64,000 nucleotides of DNA from an uncultured Cryomorphaceae bacterium (lineage in GTDB: Bacteria; Bacteroidota; Bacteroidia; Flavobacteriales; Schleiferiaceae). Location: contig CAKZJV010000007.1 in assembly GCA_937120475.1 (NCBI GenBank), positions 2,186,068-2,250,067 of the forward strand, in the 5' to 3' direction. Shown in pieces: positions 43,454 to 51,699 of the stretch. A program made the translations under genes and the position numbers. The notes beneath the pieces were generated by a model that did no database searches, had not been told where the DNA came from, and saw only the letters and a program-made list of their open reading frames with translations. Positions within the stretch are counted from its first letter, which is position 1; every line of letters starts with the position of its first letter.

Positions 43454-44608
43454 TTAAGATACAATTATTCTGGGGATATCGTGGGGCAAACGGGTGAGCA
43501 GTTCGTAGTTCAGTTGGTCGCTGTAATCACTGAAGGATGAAACGGAAATGCTCATATCTCCCTGGTTACCGATGAGCACTACTTCATCCCCCTTTTCCAC
43601 ATTTTCCAGCTCGGTTACATCCAGCATCATTACGTTCATATTAACAATACCAATAACCGACATACGCTGCCCGCGTACCAGTACGCGCCCCTGGTTGCTC
43701 AGTGAGCGGCTAAAGCCATGACTGTAGCCCACCGGTACGGAAGCCACCTTCATATTCGAAGTGGCCAGGTAGCTATTTCCGTAGCCAATAAAGTCACCTT
43801 GTTTTACCTGTTTAATACTCATCACCTGGCTCTTCCAACTGATTACCCTTCGTAACGGGTCTTCGTGTTCCATGTTCTGCGGTTGAACGGTGGTTATATA
43901 CGTTTCCATGGAAGGCCAGAAACCATATTGCAGTATGCCGATACGCACGAGGTCCATTCTGCTTTTGGGGAAACGTATGGTAGCCGCACTACAGGCTGAA
44001 TGCAAGGCTTTCGCCCTTAAGCCCCCCTTGTTCATGTATTTTATCCCTTCCTTAAAGCGTTTGTACTGATCGCGTACCCTTATGAAGTTGGCGATATTTT
44101 CAGCCCCCGCGTAATGGGTGCAAAAAGCTTCCAGTTCAATATATTCCGAATGATCCTTGATGAAATCACGCAGGTTTTGCCAGTTATTTTTTTCGAAACC
44201 CGTGCGGTTCATACCCGTTTCCAACTCAATGTGAACGTGCGCTTTTTTACCCACCTTACGGGCAGTTTCCATAGCCTTTTGCAGGCGGTCCATTTCAAAA
44301 ACAAAAAAATGGATTTCGTTTTCTACCGCCCATTGTAATTGATGATTGGTAATCATACCCATAATCATAATGGTGGTGGTGCCGTTCGTCACCTTATGAA
44401 CCTCCAGGGCTTCCTGTGCATCGAAAGTGGAAAAATGCCGTGCTCCAAGATCATAGGCCAGGGGCACATAAGTATCGATACCGTGGCCGTAAGCATTGCC
44501 TTTAACCACGTGCGAAATAGCGCAGGAATCACCTACCGTTTGCTTGAGGTACTCAAAGTTGTTTTGCAGTGCTGACCGGCTTAACTCTATGTAACTGGTA
44601 TGTTCCAT
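43454..44608 (-). CDS. alr: Alanine racemase
   Basis: 384 residues. PLP lysine K36 in HVVKGNAYGHGIDTY; ELETGMNRTGFE contains the arginine near the substrate; the C-terminal domain has the catalytic tyrosine region DFIGYGNSYLA and VPVGYSHGFSRSLS followed by VIGIVNMNVMMLDVT. It makes D-alanine for peptidoglycan, or here may be dedicated to an uptake pathway. Its ATG shares one base with the stop of the M20 gene (TAATG at 44608), so translation is coupled. Whether the genome carries a second Alr-MurF fusion cannot be seen. Confidence 0.9.
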   Translation of the reverse strand: MEHTSYIELSRSALQNNFEYLKQTVGDSCAISHVVKGNAYGHGIDTYVPLAYDLGARHFSTFDAQEALEVHKVTNGTTTIMIMGMITNHQLQWAVENEIHFFVFEMDRLQKAMETARKVGKKAHVHIELETGMNRTGFEKNNWQNLRDFIKDHSEYIELEAFCTHYAGAENIANFIRVRDQYKRFKEGIKYMNKGGLRAKALHSACSAATIRFPKSRMDLVRIGILQYGFWPSMETYITTVQPQNMEHEDPLRRVISWKSQVMSIKQVKQGDFIGYGNSYLATSNMKVASVPVGYSHGFSRSLSNQGRVLVRGQRMSVIGIVNMNVMMLDVTELENVEKGDEVVLIGNQGDMSISVSSFSDYSDQLNYELLTRLPHDIPRIIVS

Positions 44609-45732
44609 TAAAGATTTTTACGCAGTAGTGAAGTAAACATCCGGATTCCCGTGGTCGTAATCTCGTCCGGGTAATCGTAATCCGGGTTATGGAGGGCCGG
44701 TGTGTTTACACCGGAACCGATACCAAACATTCCACCCGGAAATTTTTCGGTAAACAGCCCAAAATCCTCGCCCCATTTAAACGGGGTGTTCCTTTCTTCA
44801 AATTCAAAGCCGTTTTCTTCAGCCGCACTCTTCACCGCCTCAAAAGCTTCCCGGGTGTTTATGTTCGCATAAAACACCTCCAGCCATTCCGAATCCAGTT
44901 TTAAGCGGTGCTTTTCCATGATTTCTTCCACCTGGTTCATCAACTTTTCCTTCAGCTGTTTCATGATATCATTACTGAAGGTGCGCAGGGTAAGGTGTAC
45001 TTCTCCGTATCCGGCCGAAACACCGTAGGCCTTTTCCCCCATATTTACATGAACCAGGGTAATTAATCTGAAATCCGGGTCTTGGATGTTTTTAACAGAA
45101 AGCTCTTCGCTCAACTGCAAAATTTCAGCAATAGCAAGGCCGGGATTAATCCCCTTTTCCGGTTCTGCTGCGTGAGAGGTTTTGCCGGAAAGTTTGAGAA
45201 TTACGCTTTGGGCGGCAGCTGTAAAGGTGCCTTCACGGCACACTATTTTATGCATTTCATAACCCGGCAGGTTGTGCAGGGCAAAAGCTTTTTCAGCCTC
45301 AAAGCTAAAATTAGAGTCATCAATTATGGCCCGGGCTCCTTTCCCGTTTTCTTCAGCCGGTTGGAAAATAAGGCACACCTCTCCTTTTTCGATGCCTTTT
45401 TCCGCCAATTCAGCGGCTACGCCCAGCATAATGGTGGTATGCCCATCATGCCCGCATTTATGAGATACGCCCGGGTTTTGTGAGCGGTATTCGAAATCGT
45501 TGGTTTCTTCAATAGGCAGGGCATCCATATCAGCCCGCAGTAATATCTTTTTTCCGGATTTTTCTCCTTTAAAGAATACGGCCAAACCGGTTCCTCCCAA
45601 CTTAATAATGTTTTTACAACCCACTTTTTCCAGGGCTTTTTGCACCCTTTTCTGGGTTTCTTTTTCCTGGGTGGAAAGCTCGGGGTTACGGTGGAGTTCC
45701 CTGCGGAAATCCTGGAGTTCCTGAACGGTCAT
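44608..45732 (-). CDS. M20-family amidohydrolase (N-acyl-amino-acid or hippurate hydrolase type)
   Basis: 374 residues. Metal ligands in VSHKCGHDGHTTIMLG, the catalytic Glu pair in FQPAEENGKGARAI, and later HNLPGYEM and a C-terminal His in TPALHNPDYDYPD. The lid domain is present (TSHAAEPEKG). It cleaves amide bonds of N-acyl or N-acetyl amino acids. ATG at 45732 is chosen, overlapping the stop of the GNAT gene (TGATG); a GTG one codon upstream is also possible. Its place between an acetyltransferase and racemases suggests a deacylase in a D/L amino-acid scheme. Confidence 0.88.
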   Translation of the reverse strand: MTVQELQDFRRELHRNPELSTQEKETQKRVQKALEKVGCKNIIKLGGTGLAVFFKGEKSGKKILLRADMDALPIEETNDFEYRSQNPGVSHKCGHDGHTTIMLGVAAELAEKGIEKGEVCLIFQPAEENGKGARAIIDDSNFSFEAEKAFALHNLPGYEMHKIVCREGTFTAAAQSVILKLSGKTSHAAEPEKGINPGLAIAEILQLSEELSVKNIQDPDFRLITLVHVNMGEKAYGVSAGYGEVHLTLRTFSNDIMKQLKEKLMNQVEEIMEKHRLKLDSEWLEVFYANINTREAFEAVKSAAEENGFEFEERNTPFKWGEDFGLFTEKFPGGMFGIGSGVNTPALHNPDYDYPDEITTTGIRMFTSLLRKNL

Positions 45733-46166
45733 CACATGTTCTTTTTATAGCGCATTTCCAAATACTTGTTGGTAAAGCCCAGGTTTTCATAGAGGTATTT
45801 GGCCGGGTTTTCAGGCTCCACGTGAAGCGCAATATCTCCCTCGGCCCGGTCAATAACTTTTTCCATGAGCTTACGGCCGTAACCTTTGCCACGGGTGGAC
45901 GCATCTACGGCTATGTACACTAATATATTCTCGGGAATGTAACCGCTCATGCCGGTTTCGTTGATAATTACCACTCCTTTAATAGCATCTCCTTCGTGGC
46001 CAACCGTTATAAATCCACCCCTTTCAAACACGTAGCCTATACATTTCAGGATATCCGTAAGCGGGTCTCCGTATTGTTCCAGGTGTTTAAAAAGAAAATC
46101 CGCCACCCTTTCATTAGTAAAGCGACTGTTCTCTCCGGTACCGGAATCAATGATGGTAAGTTCCAT
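45732..46166 (-). CDS. GNAT-family N-acetyltransferase
   Basis: 144 residues. Acetyl-CoA-binding signature in IAVDASTRGKGYGRKLMEKVI, with the R-G-x-G-Y/x-G/R motif, then IALHVEPENPAKYLYENLGFTNKYLEMRY. The substrate is unknown. It overlaps the upstream symporter gene by 20 bp and the downstream M20 gene by 1 bp, which places it firmly in the operon. Confidence 0.87.
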   Translation of the reverse strand: MELTIIDSGTGENSRFTNERVADFLFKHLEQYGDPLTDILKCIGYVFERGGFITVGHEGDAIKGVVIINETGMSGYIPENILVYIAVDASTRGKGYGRKLMEKVIDRAEGDIALHVEPENPAKYLYENLGFTNKYLEMRYKKNM

Positions 46167-47616
46167 TTTTAGAGTCTTTTAAAATTTCTGAGAAAAGAAG
46201 ATACACTACTAATGACAATGAAATGCCGAAAATGTTGGGATCAAGGCCCAGGGGCATACTCAGCATTTCCTGCTTTTTCAATAATTCCAGCACTAAGGTT
46301 GTAGTGCCCCCGGTGATCATAGCCAGCAAAGCGGCCGCGGGGTTTTTATTCTTAAAGAAAATAGCGGCTAAAAGAGGCACCAACAAACCAGATACCATAA
46401 AGGAGTAGGATAGCAGCATCAGGTCCAGTACATTGGTCATTAAGGTGGCTAGCAACAGGGCTACTGCACCCAGGGCCAGGGTGGCCCATTGCGAATATTT
46501 AAGGAGTTTTTCTTTTTTGACGGGCAAAAAGCTGGAAAGAATATCGGTAACCAGGTTTCCGCTGGCCGCCATTAAACAACTGTCGGCCGTACTCATGATG
46601 GCCGAAAAATAGGCCGACATCATCAAACCCATTAAACCAGCCGGCAAAACGGTGCGCAACATTACCGGCAAACCCATTTCGCTATCCATTTCGGATAGAG
46701 CCCCGTAACCTAAACCTTCAAACAAACCTTGTTGCACGGCCACACGGGCAAAAAGACCCAGCAACACCCCCATAAAAGCCATAATGGGCCATTCAAAAAT
46801 ACCAGCTATAAACCAGGCTTTGCGGGCGGTTTTTTCATTGCGGCTGGCATAAATACGTTGGTACAAGGTCATACCGATAAACCAGATGGGAATAATGGTT
46901 ATACCCCAGTTTACCAGTTGTTGCCAGCTTACGTTGGTGATATCCAAAAATGAAGGGTCCAGGGTAGATTGTATGCCCTCCCATCCTCCGATGGCTTTAT
47001 AACCCAGCGGAATACCTATAAAAATAAGACCTACCATGAGCAAAAGCCACTGTACGGTATCCGTATAAATCACGGCCTTTAATCCACCAAAAACGGTATA
47101 TACCACGGCAGTAATACCCATAATTAAAACGGCCTGGTTAAGGTTGAGCGTAGGAAAGGTGGCAGAAGCCAGCTTGGCCCCGGCCAATATTTGGGCACTG
47201 GTAAAACCAATGTAACCTATGCCGGAAACTATACCGGCCACCAGGGCCACACGTTTATTAAAAAGGTGAAGGAATATTTCGGGAAAGGTGAAAAGCTGAT
47301 GTTTGTTAATGAGTTTAAAAACCCGTGGAATTAAGAGAACGGCACTAAGCCAGGCACCGATCAGGCCGGTAAACAACATCCAACTCCCGGCCAGGCCAAT
47401 GGCAAAACCTAAACCTCCCAAGCCGATGGAGAAGCCACCGCCCACGTCTGTAGCTACTACACTAAGTCCTATATGCAGGCTGTTCATGGAACGTCCTCCC
47501 ACATAGTAATCATCAATATCTTTGTTCCTGCGCATGAAGTAGAAACCTACTCCCAGCATTCCCACTAGGTAAACAATAAATATGATGAGATCTACCGTGC
47601 TGATCAAAACAGTCAC
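46147..47616 (-). CDS. Sodium:solute symporter (SSS family)
   Basis: 489 residues with about 13 transmembrane helices. SSS marks: DIDDYYVGGRSMNSLHIGLSVVATDVGGG near the N-terminus, GFTSAQILAGAKLASATF, the A-F-G-G-like VYTVFGGLKAVIYTDTVQ, and SAYFSAIMSTADSCLMAASGNLVTDI containing the conserved STADS. Start is GTG at 47616; no ATG precedes in frame. It is the first gene of the five-gene minus-strand operon, so it probably imports the compound processed by the acetyltransferase, deacylase and racemases. Confidence 0.9.
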   Translation of the reverse strand: MTVLISTVDLIIFIVYLVGMLGVGFYFMRRNKDIDDYYVGGRSMNSLHIGLSVVATDVGGGFSIGLGGLGFAIGLAGSWMLFTGLIGAWLSAVLLIPRVFKLINKHQLFTFPEIFLHLFNKRVALVAGIVSGIGYIGFTSAQILAGAKLASATFPTLNLNQAVLIMGITAVVYTVFGGLKAVIYTDTVQWLLLMVGLIFIGIPLGYKAIGGWEGIQSTLDPSFLDITNVSWQQLVNWGITIIPIWFIGMTLYQRIYASRNEKTARKAWFIAGIFEWPIMAFMGVLLGLFARVAVQQGLFEGLGYGALSEMDSEMGLPVMLRTVLPAGLMGLMMSAYFSAIMSTADSCLMAASGNLVTDILSSFLPVKKEKLLKYSQWATLALGAVALLLATLMTNVLDLMLLSYSFMVSGLLVPLLAAIFFKNKNPAAALLAMITGGTTTLVLELLKKQEMLSMPLGLDPNIFGISLSLVVYLLFSEILKDSKNGTYHH

Positions 47617-47671
47617 AAATATGAAAACATTTACGCGCTTATCCCATTTTAAAGCTTCTTAATGATTGCCC

Positions 47672-48553
47672 ATGAGCCATAGAATTCTATTTTGGTTTTG
47701 GATAATAGCCTGTCTCACGGCCTGTAAATCATTGGATTCTCACTACCAGGTAAAAAGCTACGAGGTAATGGAACAGCAGCTTTCTTTCCCGATGCGGTAT
47801 CAGCAAAACGATAAGGCAGAAAACGTGGCTATAGTAGTGCCTTCTCCCCATACGCGTTTCAACTACCGGGATAATGACATTATTAAATTACTGCGTAGAA
47901 AGGACTATGCCGTGGTAATTGCACCCACCGTGGAAGATGTTCCGCAGCTCACCCTCGACTATTGGGCCACCGGCCTTTCGGCTGCCTATTATAAAATGGG
48001 TGCCGATTCATTATTACCGGTAAAGGTTAATCAGCTGGTCTTGATCGGTTTTGAGGAAGGTGGGTACCTGTTACCTTCGTTGGCCCGGTTGCTGGAAGCT
48101 GACACCTATATAGCCATCAACACCGGTCCTCACAGTCCCCTTAGGGAGTTGTTGATAGCCCTGGAAGACACCACTATATCAACCGAACCTTTTCAAAAAG
48201 CCTACCAGGCCATCGATGAGCAAGAGTTACTGCTCAAAACTACCCGGTTGCTGGAAAATCCTTACCAGGAGGTTTTTTTAGGAGATCGCCCTAATGCGTA
48301 TTGGTTGTCTTTTTACCAGGACCCTACTTATCCACGTTTGACTTCCGGTTTTAACAAGGGGCATTACCTGATATTTGAAAACTATCCGCTGATCAGTGCA
48401 AACAACCGCGTTCTATTGCAAAGTGCTTTACCCAAAGAACCGCAACGTAAAGTAAATTTTGCTGCGCTGCCCGGTACCGGAAATTTAAGATCGGAAGAAG
48501 AAATGGAACGGTTAAAGCAAAAAGTAGAGGCTATTCTTAACAGCCTTCACTGA
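47672..48553 (+). CDS. Lipoprotein with alpha/beta-hydrolase-like core, unrecognised
   Basis: 293 residues from ATG 47672 (MSHRILFWFWIIACLTAC, lipobox LTAC); TTG two codons upstream is the other option. The body has an alpha/beta-hydrolase-like rhythm (VAIVVPSPHTRFNYRDNDIIKLLRRKDYAVVIAPTVE), but in the elbow position there is LIGFEEGGYLLPSLARL with Glu where a hydrolase has Ser (GxSxG reads GFEEGG), so it probably lacks serine catalysis. Not a family I can name. It is divergent from the symporter across 55 bp and overlaps rpiB by 17 bp at its 3' end. Confidence 0.7.
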   Translation: MSHRILFWFWIIACLTACKSLDSHYQVKSYEVMEQQLSFPMRYQQNDKAENVAIVVPSPHTRFNYRDNDIIKLLRRKDYAVVIAPTVEDVPQLTLDYWATGLSAAYYKMGADSLLPVKVNQLVLIGFEEGGYLLPSLARLLEADTYIAINTGPHSPLRELLIALEDTTISTEPFQKAYQAIDEQELLLKTTRLLENPYQEVFLGDRPNAYWLSFYQDPTYPRLTSGFNKGHYLIFENYPLISANNRVLLQSALPKEPQRKVNFAALPGTGNLRSEEEMERLKQKVEAILNSLH

Positions 48554-48971
48554 TCTTATTCACCCGCCTTTCATGGCGGCCTCCCTCAAATTCGGTTTTT
48601 AAAAAGGCATCCACTATTTCCAGGCCGGTATTTTCCTCAATAAAACGTGCGGGCAGTGCCAATACATTGGCATTGTTGTGTTGGCGGGCCAGCTCTGCCA
48701 GTTCTGTGTTCCAACACAAAGCCGAACGGATTCCGCGGTGTTTGTTCACCGCCATATTAATACCGTTACCGCTACCACAAATCACTATACCCAGGTCGGC
48801 CATTCCAGAGGTAACATCATTAGCAACCGGGTGAGCGAAGTCAGGATAATCCACACTATCGGCAGAATGGGTACCGAAGTCCTTTAATTCCACCTTACTT
48901 TTGTTCAAATGCTCCTTAACCTTTTCCTTGAGTTCAAAGCCCGCGTGGTCCGCACCGATTGCAATTTTCAT
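48537..48971 (-). CDS. rpiB: Ribose 5-phosphate isomerase B
   Basis: 144 residues, exact family length. IAIGADHAGFELKEKVKEHL, DYPDFAHPVANDV, GIVICGSGNGINMAVNKHRGIRSALCWNTELAELARQHNNANVLALPARFI. The catalytic Cys lies in VICGSGNG and the base in the HNNANV segment. It interconverts ribose 5-phosphate and ribulose 5-phosphate. ATG at 48971. It overlaps the convergent lipoprotein gene by 17 bp. Confidence 0.95.
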   Translation of the reverse strand: MKIAIGADHAGFELKEKVKEHLNKSKVELKDFGTHSADSVDYPDFAHPVANDVTSGMADLGIVICGSGNGINMAVNKHRGIRSALCWNTELAELARQHNNANVLALPARFIEENTGLEIVDAFLKTEFEGGRHERRVNKISEGC

Positions 48972-49428
48972 ACGTGTTGATATGTGTTAATAAATTTTGA
49001 ACGGCTTTTTAAATCAAGCATTTACAATTAACAGCTTTCCTTAAGCCAATATTACGGCAGTGTTAATTAAATTTTAAAAACAACGCTTGACTTTGTCAGC
49101 AATAATTTGAATATGATCATTTTTTCCGGCTACGCTTCCACATCTGTCAAAATTTTTAGGCTTGTTTTCAACCTTGCACAAGGCAGATATTAACCGAGTG
49201 GCCGGTAAATATTTTTCAAAAATACATTCTTCACAAGGCTTCCTAACAATTGTTAGCTAAATTCGTTTGTAATTGTAATTGAAAGCATTAAGACAGCGTT
49301 ATTGGCTTATAATTTGTTCAAAAGCATTCAAAGCTTACAAAAGCAACCCTCCGGTAGATTTTTTATCCAAGGAATTAACCGGACATTATCACTACTATAA
49401 TTGAAATTTTAAAAAAGAAAGGAATTAT
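48972..49428. other. 457-bp AT-rich intergenic region between rpiB and the MORN-2 gene
   Basis: No coding frame. It contains the divergent control regions of rpiB and the MORN-2 gene. Visible structure: a perfect 14-bp palindrome at 49243-49256, a 5-bp-arm inverted repeat CCTTG-CA-CAAGG at 49172-49183, and a minus-strand TATTTTTG box at 49217-49224. The unusually long, structured region may hold a 5' leader or a small RNA, but no defined RNA family is recognisable. Confidence 0.5.
49243..49256. promoter_or_regulatory. Perfect 14-bp palindrome (possible operator)
   Basis: CTAACAATTGTTAG is its own reverse complement. It lies about 170 nt before the MORN-2 gene and about 270 nt upstream of rpiB. 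Size and symmetry fit a dimeric regulator site; the regulator is unknown. Confidence 0.4.
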
Positions 49429-51012
49429 ATGTTATTAAGAAACCTTCTGATCCTGTCCTTTTTCCTGAGCTGTTTTATTTCGACCGCCCAGGAAGAAGAC
49501 AGTTTGAAGTACACGGTGTATTACTATGAGGGAGGTGCCAAATCCAGTGAAGGCTATTTGAAAGACGGAAAACCGGAAGGTTACTGGAAAAGTTATTACC
49601 GCAACGGAAATTTAAAAGCGGAGGGCAATCGAAAAAACTTTTTATTAGATGGTCCCTGGCTGTTTTATACCGAAGAGGGAAAGAAAAAACAGGAGATCAA
49701 CTATAAGGAAGATCGTAAGGACGGCTTACGTAAAACCTTTAAGGAAGGCCAGGTTATTAAAGAAGAGCCCTTTGTAGCCGACCAAATACAAGGTTTTGCC
49801 CGCGAGTATTACGAAGGTAGTGGTGAGTTACACCTGGAAATACCCTACGTGGACAATCAAAAAACCGGTAAGGGTTACGAATATTCCAAAGACGGGCGCA
49901 TTATAACCCTGCTCACGTATAAAGCGGATGTGCTTACTAAAAAGCAACCCGTTAACCGTATGGATCAACAAATGCAAAAACAGGGCATGTGGATGACCTT
50001 TCACGGCAACCGCGCTATCCATACGGAAGGGCCTTACGTGAATGATCTCCGCAACGGTTACTGGAAGTATTACGAAGGCAATGGTAACCTTATAAGGGTT
50101 GAAAAATGGATAATGGGCGTATTGCAGGAAGGAGCTGAAGAGGTAGCCAAGGTGGAGATTAAGCGGGAGATTAATCCGCAAAGTGGAAAGCTGGCCTTCA
50201 AAGGGGCTTATCGCAATGGTAAACCCGAAGGTGTGCACCGCAGGTATGACGATGAAGGGAATGTAACTTCCTCAAAAATTTACGAAAATGGTGTGGTGCT
50301 TTACGAAGGTATTGTGGACGAACAGGGCCGTAAGCAAGGTCCCTGGAAAGAGTTTTATACCGATGGAGTTTTAAAAGCTGAAGGCAGTTATAAGGACGAT
50401 ATTAAAGTTGGGGAGTGGGTGTATTACTACCCTAACGAAGAGGTGGAACAAACCGGTAATTACCAGGATGGTTATCCCAATGGCTTATGGGTTTGGTATT
50501 ACCCGAGCGGGCAAACCTGGCGTGAAGAGGAATTTTTCCGGGGAAAAGAAGATGGGCTTTCTATCGAGTATAGTGACACTGGAACCGTAATAGCCAAGGG
50601 AAATTACATTGAAGGTTTGAAGGATGGAGAATGGTTCCTGCAAGTGAACGATCATAAGGAAGCCGGTAAATACTTTGACGGGTTGCGAAACGGAAAATGG
50701 GTACATTACTATTTTGGAAATGATGAAAAGGTTCGCTTTGAGGGAGCCTTTGAAAATGGATTAGCCAATGGTTTACATACCTACTTTTATGAAAATGGTA
50801 ATGTAGAAAGAAGGGGGCGTTATGCTGGTGGCGAAAAAGAGGGAGTATGGGATTACTTCAATGAAAATGGCGATAAGATTGTGACCATAGAATATGAGAA
50901 CGGTAAGGAAGTAAAGTATAACGGTGAAAAAATAAAATACGGCCGCAGGCTGGAGCGCATAATGGCTAATGAAGGGGAGGAAGAAACCGGTACGGAAGAA
51001 AAGGGAGGCTAA
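49429..51012 (+). CDS. Secreted MORN-2 / YwqK-type repeat protein
   Basis: 527 residues, signal peptide (NLLILSFFLSCFISTAQE). The whole body consists of about 20 repeats of the form GxYxxGxxxGxWxxYYxNGxLxxEG (GYLKDGKPEGYWKSYYRNGN, GSYKDDIKVGEWVYYYPNEE, GNYQDGYPNGLWVWYYPSGQ), i.e. MORN variant 2 as in the YwqK antitoxin-repeat family. It ends in an acidic, Gly-rich tail with no T9SS domain. Start ATG at 49429 with AAGAAAGGA just upstream. Probably a periplasmic or surface protein; function unknown in Bacteroidota. Confidence 0.88.
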   Translation: MLLRNLLILSFFLSCFISTAQEEDSLKYTVYYYEGGAKSSEGYLKDGKPEGYWKSYYRNGNLKAEGNRKNFLLDGPWLFYTEEGKKKQEINYKEDRKDGLRKTFKEGQVIKEEPFVADQIQGFAREYYEGSGELHLEIPYVDNQKTGKGYEYSKDGRIITLLTYKADVLTKKQPVNRMDQQMQKQGMWMTFHGNRAIHTEGPYVNDLRNGYWKYYEGNGNLIRVEKWIMGVLQEGAEEVAKVEIKREINPQSGKLAFKGAYRNGKPEGVHRRYDDEGNVTSSKIYENGVVLYEGIVDEQGRKQGPWKEFYTDGVLKAEGSYKDDIKVGEWVYYYPNEEVEQTGNYQDGYPNGLWVWYYPSGQTWREEEFFRGKEDGLSIEYSDTGTVIAKGNYIEGLKDGEWFLQVNDHKEAGKYFDGLRNGKWVHYYFGNDEKVRFEGAFENGLANGLHTYFYENGNVERRGRYAGGEKEGVWDYFNENGDKIVTIEYENGKEVKYNGEKIKYGRRLERIMANEGEEETGTEEKGG

Positions 51013-51037
51013 AGGAAGCAGGTATTGAAAACTTATG

Positions 51038-51074
51038 AATCGCTTTGTGTTTCTTTGCACAAAGCGATTTTTTT
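51038..51074 (+). terminator. Strong terminator after the MORN-2 gene, abutting the NUDIX start
   Basis: Perfect 12-bp stem AATCGCTTTGTG / CACAAAGCGATT with an 8-nt loop, then a T-run up to 51074. The T-run ends directly at the ATG of the NUDIX gene (51075). Confidence 0.85.
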
Positions 51075-51647
51075 ATGGCCGGTTATCCCCGACAATTAGG
51101 AATGTGGAAAGAACTCGATCGGGAGGTTCGTTACAACAATCCCTGGATAGAAGTTACTGAAAGCCGGGTGATCAATCCCAACGGTGGAAAAGGTATTTAT
51201 GGAGTAGTACACTTTAAGAATCTCGCGATTGGTATTATTCCGCTGGACGAGGAAAACAATACCTGGATAGTAGGGCAAGAGCGTTTTCCTTTCAACGGTA
51301 AATTTACCTGGGAAATTATTGAAGGTGGCGGACCTTTGGAGATAGATCCGGAAGAGTCGGCCAGGCGTGAATTGCTGGAAGAAGCGGGCCTCAAAGCTCA
51401 ATCACTGGAATTGATCCAGGAGATGGATCTCAGTAATTCTGCCACGGATGAAAGAGCGTTGATTTACGTGGCAAGAGGCCTGAGCCAGCACCAGGCAAAC
51501 CCGGATGAAATGGAGAAGCTGCAGGTAAAAAAACTTCCCTTCGCTGAGTTATATCAAATGGTAATGGAGGGTACCATTACGGATAGCATGAGTGTAACGG
51601 GAGTACTCAAGCTTAAGCTGTTGCTGGAAGGCAATGCCTTGAAATAA
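51075..51647 (+). CDS. NUDIX hydrolase (ADP-ribose pyrophosphatase-like)
   Basis: 190 residues from ATG 51075 (MAGYPRQLGMWKEL); the open frame upstream starts only with TTG inside a terminator hairpin. NUDIX box in IIEGGGPLEIDPEESARRELLEEAGLKAQ with REL-LEEAGL intact. N-terminal beta-strand region (NPWIEVTESRVINPNGGKGIYGVVHFKN) matches the ADP-ribose/GDP-sugar pyrophosphatase subgroup. It probably hydrolyses ADP-ribose or a related nucleotide sugar. An internal ATG at MWKELDRE (51102) is another possible start. Confidence 0.85.
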   Translation: MAGYPRQLGMWKELDREVRYNNPWIEVTESRVINPNGGKGIYGVVHFKNLAIGIIPLDEENNTWIVGQERFPFNGKFTWEIIEGGGPLEIDPEESARRELLEEAGLKAQSLELIQEMDLSNSATDERALIYVARGLSQHQANPDEMEKLQVKKLPFAELYQMVMEGTITDSMSVTGVLKLKLLLEGNALK

Positions 51648-51676
51648 AAGAGCCCCAATTTTAAATTGAGGCTCTT
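51648..51676. terminator. Bidirectional terminator between NUDIX and tyrosinase genes
   Basis: AAGAGCC-C-CAATTT and AAATTG-A-GGCTCTT form a stem with one C/A mismatch. On the minus strand it is followed by TTTTATTT; on the plus side the T-run is poor. It probably serves both convergent genes, mostly the tyrosinase. Confidence 0.75.
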
Positions 51677-51699
51677 CAAAAAGTTGTGTACTACTGTGA

